A DNA stretch of 64,000 bases from Volvox africanus (Eukaryota > Chlorophyta > Chlorophyceae > Chlamydomonadales > Volvocaceae), in assembly GCA_030268105.1 (NCBI GenBank), contig BSDZ01000112.1, forward strand, positions 434,001-498,000, given 5' to 3'. Within the stretch, counting starts at the first letter, position 1. Each line of letters opens with the position of its first letter. This document shows positions 12,522-24,954 of the stretch, one piece after another. The position numbers and the translations under genes were made by a program. Below the pieces are notes generated by a model, which was given only the letters and a program-made list of their open reading frames with translations, was not told the origin of the DNA and did not search any database.

Positions 12522-15500
12522 TCACAGCTCTTCGTTGAGGATATCGGACAAGTCGAATTCGTCCGCCACCTCCTCCTTGGCATCCTGACCATCCCACGGA
12601 ACAATCGTCTTCACAGTTGCCAACGAGCCCTGCGGCAGAAGCGCGCAAGGAAGCGAAGAGACGGCTGAAATGAGATGGCTGAATTAACGGTTCCCACAAG
12701 GAGAAGAGTGTGTGGTTTGTGCAGTGCACGTACCCTTCTTTCATGGGACGGACAGATCGTAAACGCTAGCTAGTTGTTTGCTGCCTTCTGCAGCGCCGAG
12801 AATACTTCATTCCAACTTCCGCTTATCCCCCCGGCTCACGTAATGTTATCGGTGACATACGTACACACGCACCTGCAGTGGCAACGCGCCGGTGCCGCCC
12901 ATCCGCATGGACTCAATCCAGTCCTTGACGTGCGAGAGCTCAAAGGCACTCTTGCAGATCTGCGAGCCATCAGAAGCCATCAACGACGCGGGGCGACATT
13001 GCTTTGGGTTGGGTGAGTTGATGTTGGGCGAGAAGATGTACAACAGCCGGATGACTTGCATCCGTGGAGCCGCGAGGTGTAACGGAATAACACCCGTAAC
13101 ACGCAGGTAAGCTCGCACTGAAACCTTTCGCAGAAGCAACATGGTCGTTCGATGGTGCAGGCCACACAGAAGCCCTCCCTCATGAAGCCCTCCCACCAGT
13201 CAGATTACTTGCGCTTCCGCAAGGAACTACATGGCTGAAGACATTGTCGCCTACGTGAGGTATGAGCCATGACCCCGATGCAGATGTAGCAGCAAAACAG
13301 GTGGTGCTCAAGGTACTGGTGTATGCTGAGGAAGCACAAGGCTCACGGCGGCCCGATGCGGAACGGACAGTTGGTGAAGCTGTAACTCCGTTTTTGCCCG
13401 ATCACAGCGCAGAGTCAGGCTGCAATCCATCTGGCAGCGGACATACATCTCCTCCAGCCCCAGTACCGTTCTGGCCCTGCGCCCCAGATACGAGAGAGAT
13501 ACGGGAATCCCCTTGCCGTGCACCGCGTCACCACCTCCGCACGCTGGCAGTGAATGTCGATTAATGGCTACTTTCTCCCACAGCTTGAGGCGAGGCCCAA
13601 AGCCATTCAGTCTACAACGTTCCTAGCTGGGCCGTTGCGCCCTTAGCCCTAAAGCTGAGTGTGTTACTCACCGTGTACTTCTTGTCGGCCGGGTTAAAGG
13701 CTACCAGAGCTGCAAACGGGAACACGCGATGTGGTGCAATCGGGGACTAAAGAAAATAGGAAACTCCGACATAGGCTCCGACATAAGGAAAATTTGAAGG
13801 AATGAGAAACACCTTAGCGTGCCCTTACATTTCTTTAATCTTTTTCTCATCGTTGAGTACCATCACAAACTAGTTAACGAAGTAGATCCTTATGTACAGT
13901 GTCGTCCGACACATAGGCTGCCGGAAGGTCTGGGTCCAAAAGTGCTCGGTGTGCATCCCATGCCATTTCCTTGCCATCAAACCAGGGACCATTACCTAGA
14001 TATGCCAGGTGGTGAGATAGAGATGTCGGTGCCATTCAGCGCCAAGGACGTCGGCAAAAGACAGAATGCAAGTGTGCAGTGCGCTGTTGAGAGCCTGTCG
14101 GCGGCTGTCATTTTGCACAGCTAAATGGGAGTACAGCTAGATGCTGAGGCTGTGCTCAAGTCCCGTTGGCCCTGGCTAGGGTTTCACAGGCCGTGGTCAA
14201 CAAGGGCCGATATCTGCCCTTCGCCCCCCGGGTGGCCACACCTCATCCCGCCACATGTTTCAGAGCCTTGAAGCAGCTCCCTTAGCTTCCCTTCCCTTCC
14301 CTCCGGGCCCTCCCTTTCGACAGCACCTGGATAGCCAAAGCCGCCCACTCCGAAGTTGGACTCCAGATCGTCCTGTAACCCTCCTTGGATCCAGAGGTAA
14401 GAGTACGGCTTGTCCTTGTACGCCTCCGCAGTCTTGCGCAGGATGTTAATGTAACGGTTGCGGCCTGATATCCGTGGGTTGTTGTGTGGCGGCGCGGAGG
14501 TTGATTTGGAAGTGGTGCGAGAGGGGGTGGGGTACGGGTTCTCAAAACCAGACTCAGATAGGAGCTTCCCCCAGCAGGCTAGGCTGGCATTGCCGGGCAG
14601 CGCCGGCGCGCAACAACTAGCATCAACTTGAGAGCAAAACACGAAAAAATAAAAACAAATCAAATCTCACATTTTAATCTATTTTAATCTGTGCTTCAGG
14701 AGGGTTTTTCCCCAGACAGGCGTCATGAACATTAATACATGACGGCCCCCCGTCCCTCCCAAAGTATGCCGCAATCTGTTGTTCCATTCCGTTGCGATGT
14801 TATTCCCTAAACATGCCAAACCCTTTATTACCTGCAGCCTTCGTGTCCAGGAGGTCTGGCAGGAAGGCCACCAAACACAACCGCTTGGGCTTAGCGCCCG
14901 AAGAGCCCCCCAGACATTCCTTCGTGGCAAAAGCAAGCAGCGATATATTCAGTCTTAAAAAAGTCAGTTAGCAAGTGGATGGAAAGGGCGGACAGGAAGC
15001 GGATTGGGAGTCGGAAAACGGACTACCAGGGTAGTTAAATACCTTGACACGCCTCTCCTGGTTCCTAGGCATTCTCTTTGGTAAGGGGATATCGGGGCGA
15101 TTGCCGTCAGTCAATTCCATGGTCATTCCAGTGTGGTCATTCCATAGCCACACTCACCGACTCGAACACGTCCTGGCTGGTCAGCTCGAGAGGCTCTGGA
15201 GGCGGCACCTGGAGCCGCGTTGAGCCGCGGATAGGGACACACGATGGATATAGAGGCAGCAGAGAAACGTATCAGGAGCCTGGGTAACTTTGAAGAGCGA
15301 AAATCCAAAATAGAGGAGAGCACTGGAAGCGAATACGCAGACAAACGACAACCAGATTCCCCTCCAAGCCTCCCGGCCATGTAACACCTAAAATACGTAT
15401 ACAAATACAAATACACATTATGTTATATAAATCTTTCCTCCAACTTCCTGCCTAGCTACTCGCTGTTTCCCAATAGCTGCGTCGGCTAATTTTTCGGCTC

Positions 15501-18500
15501 CTCGTCAAGGCTTGGGGATTAGGGCTACGGAAACCACCCCGCAATCTCGCCGCTTCGCCTCATTCTCCGCAGAGCCTTCCTCCTCACACAAATGAAGTCA
15601 TACCTAGCCGGGATCGGAGCACTCGTTGGTGGTCATCCAAACCGATGCCGCGCGCCTCATTCCGCGTTTCCGCTCTTTGTCGACGTTTGTCCTTCCCTTA
15701 CCCAGAGTACCTAACGCACTTGACAACATCTACACCGCCTCCACACCGCCTCATGTCTCCTACACCGCAGAGCCCACGCAGTCCCCAGGAGCGCATCACG
15801 AAGATCAACCCGGCGCCCGGCTTACCTGCTCCGCGTACTTTGACAGCGCAAAGGACACGATGGAGCCGCTGTCCCGACCGCCCTGGTATTCCTCGGGGGA
15901 GCGCTTGTCGGCGCCGAAGAACTTGATTGTGGGGTATCCCTGCTCGGGGCCGGAGTAAAGTTATAAAAGCCAATGTCAAGCCATAACCTGTCAATAATTC
16001 TTCCTCACCGCGTGACAGTTGGATTACGCGGAGTAGATTTGGAAGGATTTCCCTACCTCTGGAATGCAGCCGCCTGAGATTCAGGCTAGTGCTGTTGAAT
16101 GGCGGTGTCGTGTGTTAGGTCCGTCGATGTCTTATCTTCCTATAATACAGATATTCGTATTTATAGCCACTTTCAATACTTTGTAACTGTATCCCTAACT
16201 CCAGAGCCATTGATTGGCCAAACTACTGACTGACGAACAAACATTAGAAAAACTTACAAAAGGCTAAAGGATCAGATTGGTTGTTACATTACATGACATT
16301 ACACTATTATTCGGAAATATCGTCCCTGGCTGGTTGAGTCGCGTGACAGGACCGCCCTGGACTCGCTTTCTAAGGCGGCGACCTCTCTGCGTATCCGGTT
16401 CCGGCGTGTGTGCATACGCGGCCCAAGGCTATACCATTTTCCGCGCAACTCTCTTTGAAAGTTTATTAGTAACAGCTCATCGAGCTTTGATTTAACGTTT
16501 GAATAATTTCCCCTCCAACATGGTGTACCCGAGCATGGCCTCCCGCGGGCCTCTTTCCTATGACAAACGCCCGTTCCCCCTGACATGGCCCCGTTGGCGA
16601 TACCTGGACGCCGAATTCCGAGCAGACGGCCTGATGAGCGGTGCAGTCCACAGCGCCGATTTTGACCTTGCCTGCCAGCTCCGAAGCCGCCGCAATCCAG
16701 GCGGGCTTAAGGGCCTTACAGTGCCCGCACCTGCGGAGCATAATATACACTTATGTATATGGGTTTATAAAATGGATTTTAGGTTTTTTAGTGTATGTAT
16801 AAAAGTGTATATAAAACCCTGTTTTAACCCTAAACCCCTAAGTGTATTTTATGTATAATAATATATAATGTATAATATGTATATAATAATATAAGATATA
16901 ATATGTATATAATATTATATATGTATATATACTTGTATGTGTGCGTGCGTGTCTATACACATGGTAGACGTTCGGTTTGTTTTGAAGCTGTGGTCCTCAG
17001 GTACATCAGGATTTCTGAGACCCCGTCGAATTCGGGAGTACCAGTACCGTCCTCCCAATCTTACATCACATGTAAACATTTTACATACCGTATAAAAACG
17101 GTCGTTGTCGTGGGCCATTCCTTAAATGTGTGTTGTTGTGGACCAGGTTAAGAGGTCCTCAGGTCAGTGCTTTCCTCCATACTCCATGTTTACCTATGCT
17201 ACCCTGTCGTGCAGAAACAGCCACAGCAAAGCTTTCCCGTTCACTAGCACCTCCCCCTCTTCCATTGCACTGACCATGGCGCGTACATCTCCACGAGCCA
17301 CAGGTCGCTGCTCTTAAGCACCTGAGAGCGGAAGTTGTCAGCCGTAAGGGTAACCACATCGGTGCCACCGTAAAAGCCGTCTGACTCAGATCCAGATCCA
17401 GATCCCGAGGACGCCTTCTCGCCTAGACGCTTCAAAGCCAGCGACTTGGCCTTATCCAAAGCGAAAGTCACCAGTTCCTGTTTTGACAATCACGGTGGTC
17501 TTGTGAATGTACAATCCGATAAGAAATAAACCTGGGCACCCATGGCCGTGGGGAAGATTAGGTCAATATTAGGTCAACAAATACTAAATATGCATCGAGG
17601 TGGGTCACGCGGCGAATTAAATTTGGGCTCGTCTATGCTCAACTTCCTTGCACGCGTTCGTTGGTTCTCAGTGGCATTGTGTATGTGTATGCATGTGTTT
17701 ACGTCAGGGGTCTTTAGTCGGTATCATTTTGCTCCAGGGTTCCCCGGAGCCCCAGAACTTTCTTCGGGAAGCACCTCCGAAACCCTGAGTAGGCCCCAAA
17801 TCGTTCCGGGGACCCCCGGGACCTACAAGAACGTTTTCCGGAGACAAATAATGTGTTTTATCACAAGGTATATGCTTTCTATTGCGCGGGTTTGATGGAT
17901 AATGTTGTGGTTAATATAACATAAGACTCACTAACACCCGAACGTGCTGCTAGTTCACCGAACCCAGTGCAAGCGGCTCGGCGGCACTGAAACTACCTGC
18001 CCCAGCACTCTCTACCTCTGCTTCCTTATCCTCCCCCCATCCAACCTCTCCTTTCCTTCCACCTCCACCTCCATCTAGATATCCCATTAGTCACATTCAG
18101 ATATCTTGACTTACTATGATGATAACAATAGCACGCCGGCCGTAGCCTGGCATTTGTGAAGGGAGTGGGGCATTAAGGGATTAGGCATAGCCTCCCCTGT
18201 ATGCCCGCACCACTGGAACCCACATCTAGATACTAAAGCATGCTATTTAGACACCAATATGCCCCCTGTTTGGGATACTTAGGTACAAGTAAATCGATAT
18301 TTATAGCCTGGCTTAGCCGCATCTGACGCCCGTTGATACCCTCCACCTACCTGCTGCTGCACTTGCCCCCTCAAACAGTGCATGAAGCTTGCACTTAAAT
18401 TCACGGGTATCATAAATGCATGCTACCTCCTCTACTAAGGGCTATGCTGTTATATCAGCGAGCGCGGTGGACCCAGCGAGCTGCTGCGCAGTAAAGATTC

Positions 18501-20838
18501 CAATGTAGGTTGGTGAGTTGGTTCATAATTATATTTAAGTGCCTGCTAAGGCCACGCTCGACACATGCGGTTTGGATAGCGAGAATATACACAAGCAGCA
18601 ATAATCAGGGAAATAGGTAGGCCTCTTTGCAAATGCCCGCCAAAGCAGCCTGCCGAATGAATCTGTAGATGTGTACGTCAGGAGGTCGAGGGAGTGACGG
18701 TTAAATGCTGACTTGGGAAATCTTTGTCTTTCCATGGAGCTCCATTCGCGGCCTTGAAGAACTTCGAAAATATTTGTAGCCGAACCTCCAAGCGTATAAA
18801 TGTTATTAAATTTCTTTAAGCAACTTTCTTAACGCCAAGCTGTGAAGTCATAAGGTTTCAGAGCCAGTCTTTGTCCCCGGAACTGGACCTTATGCAAAAC
18901 CTTCCCGGGTAACCCCGGGAAAGGTAGCTTTTTCTTCACGGAGACCAACTTTTCTAACCCAGAAAGCCGCACTTCGCGCAGTAAATAAATTCCGGGGCCC
19001 CCCGGAGCGGGCTGAACACCTCTCCGGGCATTTTTAGGAAAAGCCGAAAAATTCCGTGTCCCGTCCGGGGTGAAGTTCGCTGGTGTATGTATGTGTATGT
19101 ATGTGTACATAGCCCCACGCGGGTGTGGACACCGCAGAAGATCAACCATATGGAAGGACTCAAATTATCCGAAGATCCAGAAACCCGATGACAAGGCTGG
19201 AGTATGGATGGAAGCATCCATACCGTCAACCAACCCATCCATACCGTCTATGTATCCATACCGTCTACCAACCCACGTAGCACATCTTTCCCGGATGTAT
19301 AACTTAGGTACCTTTGCTGTGCGGCCGCCGTTGTAATCCACCGACTTGATGGAACCCGTCGCGTCATCCACGTAGAGCAGCTTAATAGTGGGGAAACCCT
19401 GTCACAATGGCAATACAGGTTTGTTTGACAAAATAGGTTGCAAAAATTGTTGCGGAAAACGAAAAGCAATACTCCTGGGAAGACGCGAAATCTCAAGGGA
19501 GAGGCATTTTCAGACCAGGCATTTTCTGAAAGCGTGAAAACGCCACCAACCACAATCTGTCGAGCGCAGGCTGGTGGTCACGTGACGCACGAAGGCTGGT
19601 GGTCACGCGAACGCTGAGCTCTAAGTCCTGCATGCGTGCTATGACTTTGCCTATGACTGATTTATTAAAGCCAGGGCGGTAATCCTTCGTTGGCTTGCCC
19701 TCTCCCTCCCTCTCTTTCGTGACACAAACCCTCTCCCTATTACTCTTCCTTCGTTCCATTCATCCTTTCGAAAAACCTCGGACATGGCAGAAATGAAATA
19801 GAAATTCAGAATTCAGAATGTTACTAGTGAGCCTCACACCAGGACTTGGGCACTTTCAGCACTTAAGCTAGGTGGCCTCATCAGCCTGCTTCGATAAGCC
19901 GAATCTGGGTAATCACCGCCTGCCCCGAAACATTTGACCTGGATGCGATATTCCCCAGCCAGCTCCTTGTGTGTGTCCGCGTCCACTGCGCCCACCGCCA
20001 CGATGCCCTTCAGCGCCTTAGCGGTCTGCTCCCAGGCGGGTTGCAAAGACTGTCGAGGCACATGAAGCGCAGCAAGTAGAGGATGGAACGACAAGGGGAT
20101 TGGTGGCAAGACAGTTAATGATTGATTAGTTCTCATCAAATGCGCTGGAGACAAATTGGTAAAAGGAGAATTGCCTCCTGGCGTTGTTACGGGCAGTCCG
20201 GACCTACAGTCTAAGGGTATCCAAAAAATCCGCGACTTACTACCCCTAGTTTGCCATCACGCAACTCAAGATGATATATCTCCTTTGGTTTAACCGTGTG
20301 ATTAGGACGGTGGAATTTCGTTGTGGCCATCGTACGGTGAGGTGCCGCAGCTGCCTGATCAAGTGCAGCTCGCTGTTTTATAGATATTACTCGTTGTACA
20401 CCACGCAATGCAGTGAAAAGGAATCTGAACTGAAAGGATGGGCGTGGATTCCGGAAAGTCCGCCGCAGAAGCGCAAGGAACTGTTCCCGCCTTTCCGTAT
20501 CTTCCTTTCCATCCCTCCGCCGCACAGCCCGTGGCTGCTTGTAAGAGGAATTCCGCACCTTGCAGTGGCCACACCTGCAAGTAATGGGGGTTACACCGAT
20601 ACAGCAGATTCCGTCAACCATCCGCTATGGAATTCTTGATGCAAGTGTGTCACAAAACGCCAACGCCTTACCATGGAGCGTAAAACTCCGTCAGCAAAAT
20701 ACCCGCACTCTTGACCTTCGACTTTAAGTTGCTTGTTGTGAGCTCCACAACAGGTCCATTTGGCGAGTAGAACGCATTCACATGCGCCACAAGAAGTGCG
20801 AAAAGTCCGACAACGGCTAAAATCTTAAAATTTTCCAT
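12522..20838 (-). CDS. PDIA6: Protein disulfide isomerase, PDIA6 type (two CGHC thioredoxin domains)
   Basis: Oxidises and isomerises disulfides of proteins folding in the ER. Thirteen exons on the minus strand, in coding order: 20838-20672, 20574-20559, 20049-19939, 19398-19312, 17477-17275, 16730-16604, 15939-15826, 15208-15158, 14919-14832, 14464-14327, 13709-13672, 12959-12873, 12629-12522; 1335 nt, 444 residues, close to the family's usual 440. A signal peptide (MENFKILAVVGLFALLVAHV) precedes thioredoxin domain a (EFYAPWCGHCK at about 52-62; cis-Pro in GFPTIK). A Ser/Gly linker follows, then domain a' (EMYAPWCGHCK; GYPTIKFF) and the non-catalytic C-terminal domain with GGFGYPALVAFNP, which is typical of PDIA6. 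The acidic tail ends SDILNEEL, a KDEL-like but non-standard ER retrieval signal. The first active site is coded by a 16-nt exon. The gene is stretched to 8.3 kb by introns that contain AT-rich repeats. All exon lengths agree with the translated residues. The identification is firm; the symbol follows the animal nomenclature. Confidence 0.93.
16741..16960. repeat. AT-rich microsatellite with telomere-like CCCTAA units
   Basis: Intronic in the PDI gene. Repeated TATGTATAATA words, with TTTTAGG- and CCCTAAACCC-like pieces at about 16780-16845. Confidence 0.7.
18883..19075. other. CCGGGG-rich intronic segment with hairpin
   Basis: Inside a PDI intron. At 18901-18924 the near-palindrome cttcccgggtaaccccggga can form a hairpin, and several CCGGGG or CCCCGG words follow up to 19075. 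A similar CCGGGG-rich patch lies at 17730-17835 in the same intron. Possibly copies of a short non-autonomous element; no ends could be defined. Confidence 0.35.
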
Positions 20839-23146
20839 TGGAAAGTATCAGATCACTGCGAGCTCTGTGCCTCAGACCTAATGAACCTCAGCAATATGCC
20901 GGAGATGATCTGCACCGGCACGTCAACTTAGACCGCAATTCCTAAGTGCGATGTTTGCCGCTTAGGTATAATGAAATGGATCTTGCAGAGTCAAAAGTAC
21001 ATTATAGTTCGCGGGAGTAGTACTCGCTGGACACCTAATGTTTCGTACCAACCGGTCTTCTAGAAAGCTGCAAAACGTCAAGACTTTCCAACGCGATAAG
21101 GAACTTTTACATTGCGTAACATACTTACTGGCATCTTCGATTATTGTTGCAGCGAACATGCCCAAACCCGGCGGTTGTGCCTACGGTTGCGACGGGACCG
21201 GCACCCACCGACCCACGGTACCGGCGAATTCTGTAGAGCTTGTCTACGAATCCAGGAATGGCGCTATGGCAACTAAATGTATCGTAGCCCTGCTTAACGG
21301 GGCACCTAACACTTCCGGGACGAGTTATAGACCTGTCTGATTGTGCCTGATAGGGCCAGACTTCAGCCCCTGGCCCCTAGGTAGGGGCGTTGCAGGGGGC
21401 TGTAAGGGTGATAATTTCATCGTTGCCATTCCGATGGTTACGTTTGACGACCTTCTCCCTTGTCGTGCATACAAGAATGGCCGAGGAGGCCCCCTGTTCT
21501 CCCTTGTAAAACCACAACAGAACACCCTTACAGCCACTTGCTAATCAGTGGATTTACCTTGGTGCATTTTGTCCTTGAGAATCGCTGTGGGAAAGGGATA
21601 CCGCGGGCCAGGCCTGGACAAGTTATCCACCCCCATCCCCCACCCACTGATAGTCAGGTTTAATGATACAACATAACCGATATTCTGAATCAGTCGAATC
21701 CTACGTTGATCTTGTGAAACGAAGCCGGCCACCCTGAAGCACTTGTTCCCCTGTGGTTATTACCTCGATCATACCGGATGTAATGCGCTTAGATATTGTG
21801 AAGCGAAAGGGGGCCTGGCGAAGCGCCATGCACGTTCAGTCCTGTACTGGAATATCACGAGAACTCAGCCTGCAGGGCGGAATCAGATTTCAGTCAAGTT
21901 CGATGCCTAAACCTGCGCGCCTATCTGTGCTTTGCTCGGCGGGACTATGGGCCTCACGGAAAGCATCGCACATAGCCTGCTGCACAGTACTGACAACATT
22001 TGTATGTGCCAGCCTGGCTGACTTGCGGTATGATATACCGAAGAACTATACGTAAGGTCATCGCATGAAACTGACCGCAAACTTTCATGCGCCGATGTCC
22101 ATCTTGGGCCGTTCACGTCCCCATATGCAACGTGGCATCCCCACTTCCTCATATCCATATACTGGGCCCACTATCCCCACCAACTTATAAGGGGGGGGGC
22201 GCGTAACTGGTGCTAAACAGCAGCCTCTAACCGCCTGTTATGCCATGTTAACAACTGTTATACCCCCTATGAGTTGGCAGGGTATACGACAGCTCCGCTC
22301 AAGTAAACTCATGTGTTTGGTCAGGTTCGGTAGTGCCTAGCTACATCTGTGGACCCAAATTCAAAACCTTAATTGGTGAATGTGTAATGGAAGATGCTAA
22401 AGAAAGAAAGCCTTGTCGCAAGATCTTGTGGCGCAACAGTATCTGCCAGAGAGACAAGACCCGGGAGAATTATAGGAGCGTGCTACATGTCCACGCTCAC
22501 AACGCGGTTGTTGTTGCATATTCCTCCGTACCATATGCGCAGTCGAAGAACAGTAAGTGTTGTCATATACGTCATATAATCAACACCCAATTATTCATTT
22601 CCTTGTCATCATTTATTCGTTTGAGTTGATGGCATCCGTCCAAGACACGGAAAACGGCATTGTCCATCGCACTGCTTCAGTTCGTCCCTAACGTAGGGAA
22701 GCAGAATGAACCACCAATCCACCTCACCGTCCCACTCGCCACATGCGAGCGACCAAAAACGGTCAACAAATGCTTAGGCCCCTCTCCAACGGCCCGGGGC
22801 ACGCGTAATATTTCACAGCCTTGTGTTTTCCGCAGAGCAAAGCATGCAACTGTGGGGAACACGGCCGCTGCGTTGCTGTTGGACGAATCGTCAAGGCCTC
22901 GTCACGCTGGAGGATATGGCCTGGGATCAAGGCTGAAGGCCCTCGCATGCAACAACCATACCCATAACGGCGTGGGCGACGCTGCTGTTGGGCTTGCGCC
23001 CATTAGCAATTAATACGCCTTCGAGGTCAACAGTTTCCTGAGTTAACCCAATCGCAGCATTTTCTTGTTCTCTGGGGACCACCATGCTCCTGCTGCTTCT
23101 CCTGACCAAGAATCAATGTGGGGAAGGCAAAGGCCAAGGGGCCGTT
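20839..23146. other. Interval between PDI and EAF6 genes
   Basis: No gene recognised. The left part should contain the PDI promoter and the right part the 3' UTR of EAF6 (both on the minus strand). A short inverted repeat lies at 21398-21535. I saw no clear TGTAA on the minus strand close after the EAF6 stop. Confidence 0.5.
21398..21535. repeat. Short inverted repeat (13-bp arms, 138-bp span)
   Basis: GGCTGTAAGGGTG at 21398-21410 is matched by its exact reverse complement at 21523-21535. The inside has no coding potential. It may be a tiny MITE or a stem-loop. Confidence 0.5.
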
Positions 23147-24544
23147 TTAACTGCTCGCGGCGGCGCTTCCAGTGGTTGATGAGCCGGAGAAGATGCGGTC
23201 CTCGGGCCTGAATTGGGCCTTCTTGGCACTGACCGCCGTGGAAGACAGCAAGCCCTCGTAGCCTACTAGACAGGCCGAAAAATAAGATTGTATTGAGACT
23301 GTCGCTACCTTGGGAATAGGATTAAGTCAAGTGAAACGGACTCGGCGAAAACATTACCCAACATGGAAAAGCTGAGGGTATCCGAGGTTGAGGTCAGTGG
23401 GCTCAGAGACAGAGGTAAGTGGTGTGTCGAGTTCGTTAGGTGTGGGCAGAAAGTGTGCAGGAGCATTGCCCGAGTCCTTTCAACACACGGGATGAAACAG
23501 CGTGAGGCATAGCCCCTCAAAATGAGATTACCAATGTTGTGGGAGCCGAGAACGGTCAAGGGAGTGGGCCCCAAACATGGAATGATGAAAGCATGAACGT
23601 ATGGAAGTACAGCGCGAGACACTGTGTCTATATGCTATAAGGTACATATGTGCAAGGAATGAGACTATGGGGTCCTGACCGGATTTTAGGTAAGCGGTAA
23701 CACACATGCCCTGCACAAACGCCGCATCAGAGTGCGGCGGAACGTGCATGCGCGAATGTAAACGGCATATGGGGGACGACGTGCCTTGGGTTAAGTGGGA
23801 AGGCAGTGGCCCTCTCTGAGGCGGCCTCGTCATACTGCTGCTGCAGCCGCCGGAGCCTACCTTTGAGCGCATTGCCTTGAGGATTTGCGGTTTCGAAGTA
23901 TTGTGTCTCAAGCCTATGTATCTGCAAGCAAGCAATGCAAAGACTCGCACCATTATTCAACGGGCAACCCTCATCCCGCATTGAGGAATCCAGGGAATAG
24001 CTGGGACTGGGAGGGAAGGCCAAGAAAGTCGTATCCTTGGTTGGCAAGGTTGGGGGTAGGGTTTTAACTCTCCAATCCTACGCCAGCCATCTCACAGTCT
24101 GACATCACCACACATTCGACTATGGAATACACTTGCTTATGGGTTCTCGCACCGGTAAAGCGTTTTAACCGGGCAAGTGTCAGTTGCGACATATATACGG
24201 ACAGTCAGACAGCTACCAGCATTTGGCTCCTTCCCCTTACCCTTTAGCACCCTCCCTCTCCCATGCAATTCAATTAATGCAGTCACCTGCAGTTCGCACT
24301 TGCGCAGCTGCTCCGAAAACTCTTTGCGTTTCTTTTCAAGCTCCGCGATGTCGATGCCGCCCTCAGCTCCACTTGCTGTTGCTTTGAGGCCCTCCTTCAA
24401 GCCGTCCTTTTTTTTCAATGCAACTTTATTCACCGCTAACGCCGTTGGTTTTGCCTTGATACCTTTCGTTCCCTTCGCAGTCGCGTCGCCTTTGCCGGGT
24501 TGCTCTCCAGACACAGAAGGTTCCAGCTTTATCCCACGCGGCAT
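23147..24544 (-). CDS. EAF6: Histone acetyltransferase complex subunit EAF6 (NuA4)
   Basis: Small accessory subunit of NuA4/MYST histone acetyltransferase complexes, acting in the nucleus. Three exons, in coding order 24544-24287, 23921-23861 and 23262-23147; 435 nt, 144 residues. After a Lys-rich N-terminal region come the EAF6 signatures. A coiled-coil segment IAELEKKRKEFSEQLRKCEL is at about 66-85, then HRLETQYFETANPQGNALKG, then GYEGLLSS. The C-terminal FRPEDRIFSGSSTTG resembles that of plant EAF6 homologues. All introns are GT-AG and joins are in phase. The start was set at MPRG because the frame, although open upstream to about 24793, has no family similarity there. It is transcribed away from the FUS-like gene, their start codons 410 bp apart. 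Confidence 0.9.
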
Positions 24545-24954
24545 GAATACAGCGATTAAAATGAACAAGCTAGCTGTGAATGACAATGCGGCTTTTGGGT
24601 CGGAAATGCGAGCTACTACCGTGTTCCCGTCAATAATATGCCCGGAAGGAAAAATCGCCGCGTAATGGGTACGCGAACCAAATAGGAAACGCCCAAGGTT
24701 TCCGCAATTCCTGTGCGAACGAGAACAACGATTGACTTTGGGCCTTTGGCGGCAAACTTGCCGGACTTCGTACGTTGCATTTGCAACCTGCATTTTGCAT
24801 ATCCTGAGCAGTATTATACAATTTATAATATGCTAAAGAAATAACACATAAATATACCAGGGTGATTTTTAAGTCTAGGTTATTCCCAGGCAGGCAGATA
24901 ACATTTCACCTGTAAGGTTACTTGCTGCTGATTCCGCCCAGCTGACCAAGGAAG
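24545..24954. promoter_or_regulatory. Probable bidirectional promoter EAF6 / FUS-like gene
   Basis: The 410 bp between the divergent start codons must contain both 5' UTRs and promoters. I see no TATA box or other named element that I would defend. Confidence 0.5.
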
